DNA of 6,407 nt from Eubacteriales bacterium (lineage in GTDB: Bacteria > Bacillota > Clostridia > Peptostreptococcales > Anaerovoracaceae), in the NCBI GenBank assembly GCA_028691625.1, contig JAQUYZ010000103.1:1-6407 (forward strand), read 5' to 3'. Below, one piece after another: positions 1 to 5,958 of this stretch. The first letter of the stretch is position 1; each line of letters starts with the position of its first letter. The notes under the pieces are model-generated. The model was not told the origin of the DNA and did no database searches. It worked only from the letters and a program-made list of their open reading frames with translations. The translations under genes were made by a program, and so were the position numbers.

Positions 1-754
1 CGCTCAGGATATCAATTGCGGATGCAAGCGCCCCGATTTCATCCTTGCCATGAACACCGGTTTTCATGGTATAATCACCGGCTGCCAGCTGCACCGTTGA
101 ATTTTTCATCTTTTTCAATGGCCTCGTAAAAGAAACCGTGAACAGAACCGACAGGATGATCGATAATACAAGGGCGATGGTAACACTGACCGCCAAGATG
201 CGGAAGCCTTGACCGACTGCGTCATTGATCCCTTTTACGGGAGAATGAAGCAATAAGGCTCCGGCTATATTGCCGTTCTTCAGAATTGGAGTTCCGACGG
301 TTAATGTGGGCGTTTTCAGCAGGTCGCTGAAGCCTTCGCTGAAGGTTGTTTCGCCTTGGAAAACCTCCTCCACAACGGTACCGGCTTCTTTTGGCAGATC
401 CGCATAATTGAACGACGGATTCTCTCTATTATGAATCGTAATCAATTGAAGGTTTTCGTCTACAATCCAGGCATCTGCCATGGCGATATCATCTAAAAAG
501 CGGAGGTAGGCCATATAGCCGCCCTGTCCTCCCCCCGTCATTCCCATTCTGGAGCCGGGGTTGTAGGATGCATCGCTCAGTAAATCAGAAAGGTTTTCTG
601 CAATGGTAATTGCACGGTTTTCCAATTCCGACTTCTGAAACTCAATGGTATGAGCTTTAAAAAGCATCAGGAATACACTGCCGATGATAATAGAAAACAG
701 AAGCAGCGTGGCTGAAAAGTATAGAACCAGTCGATATGCTATTTTATTTTTCAT
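1..754 (-). CDS. Membrane sensor histidine kinase, N-terminal part (C-terminus beyond the left edge)
   Basis: Reading the minus strand from the ATG at 754-752 gives 251 codons with no stop before the window edge. Residues 8-33 form a first membrane helix, about 34-184 an extracellular sensor region, and about 186-209 a second membrane helix. A HAMP linker follows, with FTRPLKK near 209 and a GKDEIGALASAID stretch at about 236-248. The end of the sensor region (TPTLTVGTPILKNGNIAGALLL) resembles the last strands of a Cache/PDC-type domain. The dimerisation/His-box and ATPase domains lie outside the window, so kinase identity is inferred from this architecture and from the adjacent response regulator. 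The start overlaps the regulator's stop by 11 bp, and GAGGG lies about 8 nt upstream of the ATG, so the two are translated together. A Gly/Met-rich loop (GMTGGGQGGYM, residues 71-81) is unusual. The signal sensed is unknown. Confidence 0.88.
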   Translation of the reverse strand, partial: MKNKIAYRLVLYFSATLLLFSIIIGSVFLMLFKAHTIEFQKSELENRAITIAENLSDLLSDASYNPGSRMGMTGGGQGGYMAYLRFLDDIAMADAWIVDENLQLITIHNRENPSFNYADLPKEAGTVVEEVFQGETTFSEGFSDLLKTPTLTVGTPILKNGNIAGALLLHSPVKGINDAVGQGFRILAVSVTIALVLSIILSVLFTVSFTRPLKKMKNSTVQLAAGDYTMKTGVHGKDEIGALASAIDILS

Positions 755-1439
755 TGGCTTTTCCCTCGAACTTATAGCCGACACCCCAGACGGTTTTGAT
801 CTCCCATTCCTCATGGGCGACCGCTTCCAGTTTTGATCGCAGGCGTTTGATATGGGAATCCACCGTACGGCTGTCCCCGAAATAGTCATACCCCCACAAG
901 CTATTCAAAAGGTTGTCCCTGGAAAACACCTTATTCCTGTTTGTTGCCAGCGTCCATAACAACTCAACTTCCTTTTTTGTTAACTGAATATTGGAATCAC
1001 TCACGGTCACAGTGTAATCATCTAAATTGATTTTTAAGTTGGAATAAGAATAGATTTGCTGATTTTGATCTCCCGAATGGGTGATTCTGCGTAAGACGGC
1101 GCGCACTCTCGCCATAACTTCTCCGGGAGAAAACGGCTTGACGATATAGTCATCGGCGCCGATATCCAATCCCATAATCCGTTCAAAGTCCTCACCTCTG
1201 GCTGTAATCATGATAACCGGAACGTTAGAATTTTTTCTGATCTCACGGCACACCTCGAACCCATCCATCAGCGGCATCATGACATCAAGCAGCACAAGGT
1301 CGGGCTTCTCCTTTTGAAACAGGTCCAGTGCGTCCCGCCCGTTCAAAGCGATTTTCGTTACGAAACCCTCTTTCTTTGCATATTCCTCTAAAATGGAGGT
1401 AATCTGCTTATTGTCATCTGCAATCAGAATTGTTGGCAT
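744..1439 (-). CDS. OmpR/PhoB-family response regulator
   Basis: A DNA-binding response regulator of 231 residues, a typical length for the family. Counting from the ATG at 1439, the receiver domain (about 1-115) has the acidic pair D8-D9, phosphoacceptor D52 in LVLLDVMMP, T79 in MITARG and K101 in YIVKPFSP. The winged-helix output domain (about 127-228) has LTKKEVELL, a recognition helix around RTVDSHIKRLRSKL and the terminal WGVGYKF hairpin. An in-frame GTG at 1448 would add three residues. I prefer the ATG because GGGGTG lies six bases upstream of it, while the GTG has no well-spaced ribosome site. The gene precedes and overlaps the kinase gene and diverges from the DUF2680 gene, which is a likely target. 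The family is certain; the regulon is not. Confidence 0.95.
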   Translation of the reverse strand: MPTILIADDNKQITSILEEYAKKEGFVTKIALNGRDALDLFQKEKPDLVLLDVMMPLMDGFEVCREIRKNSNVPVIMITARGEDFERIMGLDIGADDYIVKPFSPGEVMARVRAVLRRITHSGDQNQQIYSYSNLKINLDDYTVTVSDSNIQLTKKEVELLWTLATNRNKVFSRDNLLNSLWGYDYFGDSRTVDSHIKRLRSKLEAVAHEEWEIKTVWGVGYKFEGKANEK

Positions 1440-1497
1440 AGCATTCACCCCGAGCTAAATAATGCTCATTCTATCACATCAATGTTGGAATCAGTAT

Positions 1498-1526
1498 ATC
1501 ATATCGGAAAATAAGATTTGTGGCAA
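1498..1526 (-). promoter_or_regulatory. Sigma-A-type promoter of the two-component operon
   Basis: Read on the minus strand, TTGCCA (1526-1521, 5/6 match to the -35 consensus) and TATGAT (1503-1498, 5/6 match to the -10) are separated by exactly 17 bases. Transcription would start near 1491 and give a leader of about 50 nt before the regulator gene. No competing promoter of this quality is seen upstream of the gene. Confidence 0.65.
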
Positions 1527-1531
1527 AAGTG

Positions 1532-1554
1532 TGTTATTTTTAATCAAAATAACA
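1532..1554. promoter_or_regulatory. Perfect 9-bp inverted repeat between divergent promoters, candidate operator
   Basis: TGTTATTTT (1532-1540) and AAAATAACA (1546-1554) are exact reverse complements around the 5-base centre TAATC. The site lies just upstream of the -35 of the minus-strand promoter and about 73 bp upstream of the predicted plus-strand start, a position from which one bound protein could act on both genes. The cognate regulator is the obvious candidate. However, OmpR-family proteins more often bind direct repeats, so a different dimeric regulator is possible. Confidence 0.45.
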
Positions 1555-1581
1555 AAGATTTATAAATAGAAAGACATATTT

Positions 1582-1609
1582 TTGCCATATTTTATGGGTA
1601 TTCTATCAT
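1582..1609 (+). promoter_or_regulatory. Sigma-A-type promoter of the DUF2680 gene
   Basis: TTGCCA (1582-1587, 5/6) and TATCAT (1604-1609, 5/6) are separated by 16 bases. The predicted start near 1616 leaves a leader of about 67 nt ahead of the DUF2680 start codon. The -35 element and the TT before it (TTTTGCCA) are a mirror copy of those of the divergent promoter. Confidence 0.55.
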
Positions 1610-1613
1610 CATA

Positions 1614-1658
1614 GCAGACAAAAGTCTTTCATTATGAAACCAAATCGATCGTGTCTGC
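1614..1658 (+). other. Inverted repeat in the 5' leader of the DUF2680 mRNA
   Basis: GCAGACA (1614-1620) and TGTCTGC (1652-1658) are perfect 7-bp complements around a 31-base AT-rich loop. They begin at about the predicted transcription start and end about 10 bases before the ribosome site. The repeat could form a 5' stem that protects the message, or act as a DNA site. The long loop makes it a weak structure. Confidence 0.3.
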
Positions 1659-1682
1659 CAAGTTATTAAGGAGGGTATTAAA

Positions 1683-2060
1683 ATGAAAAACATCAAGAAA
1701 CTTATTTTAGCCGGAGCTGTGATTCTGGCCATCGGAGCCACAACCGCCACTGCGTTTGCAGCTGTCCCATACAACACACCTGCAGAGGCGCTGGCCGGAA
1801 AGCAGGAAGCGTTTCGTGCAGAAATGCTGCAGATCAAAAAGGATCGTTTGGCCGACAGGGTGGAGGCAGGCCTGATCACACAGGAGCGGGCCGATGAAAT
1901 CATTGCGGCAATAGAGGAGAATCAGGCTTTCTGCGATGGCACAGGATCAGAACGAATCGGACAAAGAATGGGTGCCGGATTTGGCGGCATGCAGGGGAAT
2001 GGCAATGGCCAAGGCAATCGTGGTTTCGGCCAATGCGGGTTTGGTGCGGATATCCAATAG
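1683..2060 (+). CDS. Secreted DUF2680 (YckD-like) protein
   Basis: A small exported protein of 125 residues and unknown function. Residues 1-27 form a signal peptide: a Lys-rich start, a hydrophobic core (LILAGAVILAIGA) and a cleavage site after AFA or AFAA. The mature part has a charged helical region (about 33-82) ending in ITQERADEIIAAIEENQAFCDGTGSERIGQ, which is characteristic of the DUF2680/YckD family. A Gly/Asn/Gln/Met-rich tail follows (about 94-122). There are two cysteines, C84 and C118. The ribosome site AAGGAGGG (1668-1675) sits 7 bases before the ATG, so the start is secure. It diverges from a two-component system and is probably controlled by it. The helical ITQERAD segment recalls the LTxxQ motifs of the envelope-stress proteins CpxP and Spy, but that is an analogy, not shown homology. 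Confidence 0.88.
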   Translation: MKNIKKLILAGAVILAIGATTATAFAAVPYNTPAEALAGKQEAFRAEMLQIKKDRLADRVEAGLITQERADEIIAAIEENQAFCDGTGSERIGQRMGAGFGGMQGNGNGQGNRGFGQCGFGADIQ

Positions 2061-2104
2061 CGTCAATCCTTTCTATTCAACATGATAAGACGGTTAAGAC
2101 GAAG

Positions 2105-2135
2105 CAAGCTGTGGGCGTAGAAACCTCACAGCTTG
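2105..2135 (+). terminator. Stem-loop after the DUF2680 gene, probable terminator
   Basis: CAAGCTGTG (2105-2113) and CACAGCTTG (2127-2135) are exact 9-bp complements, and two further G-C pairs are possible across a bulged T. The hairpin begins 44 bases after the stop codon. The following bases (TATTGTGATT) are only moderately T-rich, so intrinsic termination may be incomplete. Confidence 0.55.
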
Positions 2136-2477
2136 TATTGTGATTGAAATAATATTGCGTAAAAAAAGGCGATAAGGTATGATTAACCAGAAGGACGATA
2201 TCGTTTCTCATGGAATAAGTGTCGTTAGTTTTTATAAAGAGCGCAAAATAATCATAAAACTATGATAAATATGTAACAAAATCGCACGAAATCAGGCAGA
2301 AAATCCAAAGATAATACAAAAACCTCTGAAAGAAATGATATCAAAAAAGTGACAAGTTACGGTATGCTTATCATAGATACTTTATATCAACGACAACCTG
2401 ATATTTCATAAAACGAACGGCTGCAACAGAATATGTTTATACGGTAAAAATGATTCAGAAGGAGCAGGAGGAGAAAA
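2136..2477 (+). other. AT-rich non-coding region and leader upstream of the fhs operon
   Basis: No convincing gene occupies this stretch. It is clearly richer in A+T than the flanking genes and should contain the fhs operon promoter. I see no strong -35/-10 pair; GTGACA at 2349-2354 followed by AT-rich sequence around 2369-2380 is the best but weak candidate. Palindromes present are ACGATATCGT (2195-2204), TGATATCA (2336-2343), and an ATATCA/TGATAT pair (2384-2389 and 2399-2404) with a 9-base spacer. A 28-codon open frame (2179-2265) lacks good support. No riboswitch that I recognise is visible. Confidence 0.5.
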
Positions 2478-4157
2478 ATGAGTTTCAAAAGTGATATCGA
2501 AATCGCGCAGGAAGCCGCACCAAAATTGATTCAGGAGATCGCAGGCAAACTTTCCATCGAGGATGAATATTTGGAGTGTTACGGAAAGTATAAGGGAAAA
2601 ATCGACTACAACATATTGAGCAAATTGAAACAGCAGGAGAATGGAAAGCTGATTCTGGTTACGGCGATCAATCCGACCCCTGCGGGAGAAGGAAAAACCA
2701 CTACCACAGTGGGACTTGGAGATGCTTTAAGCAAATTGGGGAAAAAGACGGTGATCGCTTTGCGGGAGCCTTCGCTGGGGCCTGTTTTCGGGGTGAAAGG
2801 CGGAGCCGCCGGAGGCGGATACGCACAGGTCATTCCCATGGAGGATATCAATCTGCACTTTACAGGAGATATTCATGCGGTGACCACAGCCAACAATCTG
2901 ATCGCAGCGCTGCTGGATAATCACATCCAGCAGGGGAACCGTCTTGAGATCGACACGAGAAGAGTCATCTGGAGAAGATGTCTGGATATGAACGACCGGC
3001 AGCTCAGGTTTATGGTAAACGGTCTTGGCGGAAAAACAAACGGAACCCCGAGGGAAGACGGCTTTGATATCTCCGTTGCTTCCGAAATCATGGCAGTGCT
3101 TTGCCTCTCCAATGATCTTGAGGATCTGAAGGAGAAGGTTGCCGGAATCATTCTGGCATATAATCATGACGGAAAACCGATAACGGTCAGAGACCTGAAA
3201 GGCCAGGGCGCAGTCGCCGCTCTGCTGAAGGACGCCCTGAAGCCGAACCTCGTGCAAACTCTGGAGCATACGCCAGCCTTTGTTCACGGTGGTCCCTTTG
3301 CAAATATCGCCCACGGCTGCAACAGCGTCATGGCTACGAAGATTGCACTGAAGCTGGGAGACTATGTGGTGACAGAAGCAGGCTTCGGCGCGGACCTTGG
3401 CGCGGAGAAATTTCTTGATATCAAGTGCAGGCTCAGCGGCTTAAGACCGGATGCGGTGGTCATCGTCGCAACAGCGCGGGCACTGAAGCTGCACGGCGGC
3501 GTACCGAAGGCGGAGACCGGCACGGAAAATATTCCGGCACTGGAAAAGGGAATTGAAAATCTGTTGAAACATGTTGAAAACATTACCGGAGTGTTCGGTC
3601 TTCCGGCAGTCGTTGCCATCAACCGGTTCCCGACTGATACGGACGCAGAATTAAAATACATTGAGGACCGGTGCAGAGAGCTGGGCGTACATGCGATCCT
3701 TTCCGAGGTTTGGGAAAAGGGCGGCGAAGGCGGACTCGCACTGGCGGAAGAAGTTGTTAAAGTGATTGACAGAAACGAGAGCAGCTTCCGATTCTGCTAT
3801 GACGTCAATCTCCCCGTTAAAGATAAAATCGAGGCCATTGCCACCAGGATTTACGGAGCCGACGGAGTGGACTATATCGGAAATTCTTTAAAGCAGATCG
3901 AGGAAATCGAAGCGCTGGGATACGGCAATCTGCCGATCTGTATCGCAAAGACACAATACTCCCTGACTGACGACATGAAAAAACTCGGAAGGCCGAAGGG
4001 CTTCCGGATTACGGTAAGAAATATCAAACCATCCATCGGTGCGGGCTTTCTGGTTGCCATTACGGGAGATATCATGACCATGCCGGGCTTGCCAAAGGTA
4101 CCGGCGGCAGAGTTGATCGATGTGGATAAAACCGGTAAAATCTCAGGGTTGTTTTAG
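2478..4157 (+). CDS. fhs: Formate--tetrahydrofolate ligase (formyl-THF synthetase)
   Basis: Catalyses ATP + formate + THF to 10-formyl-THF + ADP + Pi in the cytoplasm. This is the entry step of formate into the methyl branch of the Wood-Ljungdahl pathway, and it also feeds purine and other C1 needs. The 559 residues match the length of well-known acetogen enzymes such as that of Moorella. The P-loop [11 protein letters not shown] spans residues 67-77, and the family signature [23 protein letters not shown] spans about 96-118. Later conserved blocks include [20 protein letters not shown] and [16 protein letters not shown]. The protein appears complete, with no missing catalytic blocks. The start ATG follows GGAGGAG (2467-2473) by four bases. 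It leads an operon with folD (20-base gap), the FNT channel and an HdrA-like gene, which points to formate use rather than a solitary housekeeping copy. Confidence 0.98.
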   Translation: MSFKSDIEIAQEAAPKLIQEIAGKLSIEDEYLECYGKYKGKIDYNILSKLKQQENGKLILVTAINPTPAGEGKTTTTVGLGDALSKLGKKTVIALREPSLGPVFGVKGGAAGGGYAQVIPMEDINLHFTGDIHAVTTANNLIAALLDNHIQQGNRLEIDTRRVIWRRCLDMNDRQLRFMVNGLGGKTNGTPREDGFDISVASEIMAVLCLSNDLEDLKEKVAGIILAYNHDGKPITVRDLKGQGAVAALLKDALKPNLVQTLEHTPAFVHGGPFANIAHGCNSVMATKIALKLGDYVVTEAGFGADLGAEKFLDIKCRLSGLRPDAVVIVATARALKLHGGVPKAETGTENIPALEKGIENLLKHVENITGVFGLPAVVAINRFPTDTDAELKYIEDRCRELGVHAILSEVWEKGGEGGLALAEEVVKVIDRNESSFRFCYDVNLPVKDKIEAIATRIYGADGVDYIGNSLKQIEEIEALGYGNLPICIAKTQYSLTDDMKKLGRPKGFRITVRNIKPSIGAGFLVAITGDIMTMPGLPKVPAAELIDVDKTGKISGLF

Positions 4158-4177
4158 GCGTGGAGGAGGAGAACGAT

Positions 4178-5047
4178 ATGCTGCTGAAAGGAAAGCCCGT
4201 TGCGGATAAAATAAAAGAAGAGATCATCAAAGCGGTAGAGGAGCGCAAAAATGCAGGAGGCGCCCCTCCCAAGCTGGCCGTACTGCGGGTCGGTGAACGT
4301 GCCGATGATGTGGCGTATGAGACGAGGATCCTGAAAAACTGTGCAGAGCTGGGAATCGAAGCAGAGGTGACTGCGGTGGATTTTGATATCAGCATGATTG
4401 ATTTCATGGTTGTACTCAACAGCCTCAACGAAGATACAAAAACACATGGGATTCTTATATTCAGGCCTCTGCCCCGGCAGCTCGACATGGAGGCGATCAG
4501 CCGCGCCATCAAGCCGGAAAAGGATATTGACTGCATGAGTCCCGTCAACGCAGAAAAAATATTCACCGGGGATCAAAGCGGAATTCCGCCATGCACCCCG
4601 GAGGCTGTCATTGAACTACTAAAATACTATCAGTATGAGCTGAACGGAAAAAATGTAGCGGTCGTAAACCGGAGTATGGTGTTGGGCAAGCCCCTTTCCA
4701 TGCTGCTCCTGGCTGAGAACGCTACGGTTACCATCTGCCACTCAAAGACAAAGGATCTTCCCCGCGTCACTTCGGCGGCTGAGATTGTTGTTACAGGAGT
4801 GGGAAAGGGAAAATTTTTCGGAAAGAATTATTTTACCGAACATTCGATTGTCATCGACGTGGGGATCAATACAGAGGATGGTATTCTATGCGGTGATGTG
4901 GATTTTAAGGGGGTCTCGGAATCCGTTGCCGCCATTACTCCCGTTCCGGGCGGTGTCGGCACTGTCACCTCTATGATTTTGCTGGCACATGTTATTCGGG
5001 CAATGAAGCTTCAACAAGGGGAAACGCAATGGAAAAGAAACCTTTAA
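4178..5047 (+). CDS. folD: FolD-type methylene-THF dehydrogenase, probably lacking cyclohydrolase activity
   Basis: A 289-residue member of the FolD family, which interconverts 5,10-methylene- and 5,10-methenyl-THF with NAD(P) and usually also hydrolyses methenyl-THF. Start choice: an in-frame GTG at 4160 would add six residues, but its GAGGAGGAG codons are the ribosome site for the ATG at 4178. Seen in the protein: VGERADDVAYETRILKNC (38-55), HGILIFRPLP (90-99), KDID (115-118), IPPCTPEAVIELL, the nucleotide-binding NRSMVLGKP (164-172), ATVTICHSKT (182-191) and ITPVPGGVGTVT (253-264). Tyr47 and Asp116 of the active site are kept. The position of the catalytic lysine (Tyr+4; Lys56 in the human enzyme) is Ile51, and that of the conserved glutamine (human Gln100) is Phe95. 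Both are important for the cyclohydrolase, so a dehydrogenase-only enzyme is inferred. The 3' end overlaps the FNT gene by 19 bp. Confidence 0.93.
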   Translation: MLLKGKPVADKIKEEIIKAVEERKNAGGAPPKLAVLRVGERADDVAYETRILKNCAELGIEAEVTAVDFDISMIDFMVVLNSLNEDTKTHGILIFRPLPRQLDMEAISRAIKPEKDIDCMSPVNAEKIFTGDQSGIPPCTPEAVIELLKYYQYELNGKNVAVVNRSMVLGKPLSMLLLAENATVTICHSKTKDLPRVTSAAEIVVTGVGKGKFFGKNYFTEHSIVIDVGINTEDGILCGDVDFKGVSESVAAITPVPGGVGTVTSMILLAHVIRAMKLQQGETQWKRNL

Positions 5048-5862
5048 AACCCGCTGAAATTCTGGACTTTACAATTCACATCTCACAGGATAAGGCGGCA
5101 GCCGGCTTTCAGAAGCTGTTTGTGCTGGGAATCCTTGCAGGCGCCTTTATCGCCTTTGCGGCTGAGGGCTCCAACATGGCCGCCTTCAACCTCTTTGCGG
5201 AGCCGACGACTTACGGTCTGGGAAAGGCACTGGCAGGTGTCGTGTTCGGAACCGGCCTGATGCTGGTGGTGCTTGCAGGCGGGGAACTCTTTACCGGAAA
5301 TACCCTGATCCTGGCGGCAGTTCTGGATCGTAAAGGCAAGGTAAGCACAATGCTCAGAAACTGGATCATTGTTTATGCCGGCAATCTACTGGGCTCTCTT
5401 CTGATCGCTTATATGATGGTGAATTCCGGCCTGCTGGAAAGCGGCTGAAACATGCTGGGGGCCGTGACTCTGAAACTTGCGGTCTACAAGGTCAATCTGA
5501 GCTGCCTGCAGGCATTTTATCTGGGAATTATGTGCAACTGGCTGGTATGCCTGGCTGTCTGGATGTCCTTCGGAGCGGACACCATGGCAGGGAAGATTTT
5601 ATCGATCTTTTTTCCCATCTGGCTGTTTATCACGTCGGGCTTTGAGCACAGCGTGGCGAATATGTATTATATCCCCGCGGGAATTCTGGCAAAGGCAAAC
5701 GATACCTTCGCCGGGCTGTCGGGCCTGTCGCAGGAGGCACTGAATTCACTGACATGGGGAAGCTTTGCAATCGACAATTTGATTCCGGTCACCCTCGGGA
5801 ATATCGTGGGCGGCGGCATCTTTGTCGGTATGGTCTATTGGTACGTATATAAAAAGGCATAA
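5029..5862 (+). CDS. Formate/nitrite transporter (FNT, FocA-like) family channel interrupted by one in-frame TGA
   Basis: Read through, this is a 277-codon pentameric-channel subunit of normal FNT length with six membrane segments. TM1 is about 28-47. TM2 is 65-97, broken at GGELFTGNT as in FocA. TM3 is 107-133, TM4 about 160-181, and TM5 189-224, broken at GFEHSVANMYYIPAG. TM6 is 247-273. His207 matches the central pore histidine of FocA (His209). Codon 140 (5446-5448) is TGA, in the predicted outside loop between TM3 and TM4. The frame is open and well conserved on both sides, so strict decoding gives fragments 5029-5448 and 5452-5862. The second ATG lies three bases after the stop and lacks a good ribosome site. 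A recent nonsense mutation, sequencing error, selenocysteine/readthrough and stop-start reinitiation are all possible. The start overlaps folD by 19 bp, with AAGGGG before it. Operon context favours formate as the substrate over nitrite. Confidence 0.88.
5446..5484 (+). other. In-frame TGA with downstream stem-loop, possible recoding site
   Basis: After the TGA (5446-5448) there are 11 bases, then a possible stem: 5460-5465 (GGCCGT) pairs with 5479-5484 (GCGGTC) with two G-U pairs, extendable inward by G-U and A-U to 5466-5467/5477-5478. With the 6-bp stem the 13-base loop begins with G. This position and a G at the loop start fit the loose bacterial SECIS description as I remember it. The stem is wobble-rich, lacks the GGUCU-type apex of E. 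coli fdhF, and could be chance within coding sequence. Confidence 0.25.
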
Positions 5863-5887
5863 AAAACGAAAAGCTTTTTACCGTTTT

Positions 5888-5910
5888 CCGCCGGGTTCCG
5901 TGTAAGGCGG
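5888..5910 (+). other. Small GC-rich stem-loop between the FNT and HdrA-like genes
   Basis: CCGCC (5888-5892) and GGCGG (5906-5910) can pair around a 13-base loop in the 96-base gap. No T-run follows, so it is not a standard terminator. Just upstream, AAAACG (5863-5868) and CGTTTT (5882-5887) form a second, AT-rich inverted repeat starting immediately after the FNT stop codon. The gap may allow partial termination or mRNA processing. I see no promoter, so the downstream gene is probably in the same operon. Confidence 0.25.
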
Positions 5911-5958
5911 CGGGCAGCGAAAATTTATAAATTGCACGGAGGAGTGGCAGGTGAAGTC

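Noticed and set aside
1592..1903. Minus-strand open frame over the DUF2680 gene
   Set aside because: It is antisense to a gene with a clear ribosome site, signal peptide and family motif, and has none of its own.
2179..2265. A 28-codon open frame (ATG to TGA) between the DUF2680 hairpin and fhs
   Set aside because: The ribosome site is weak and poorly spaced, the peptide (MINQKDDIVSH...) shows no family likeness or signal peptide, and a frame of this length arises easily by chance. Conservation in relatives would be needed.
2136..2477. THF or other riboswitch in the fhs leader
   Set aside because: I could not find conserved core sequences of the THF, cobalamin or purine riboswitches; an Rfam scan would settle it.
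2727..3314. Long minus-strand open frame (195 codons) inside fhs
   Set aside because: It is a shadow frame opposite a highly conserved enzyme gene, with no recognisable protein features.
4072..4576. Minus-strand open frames across the fhs/folD junction
   Set aside because: They are antisense to two clear genes, with low-complexity Ser-rich translations typical of shadow frames.
4785..4976. Small plus-strand open frame inside folD
   Set aside because: It is an out-of-frame shadow of folD; no ribosome site or motif supports it.
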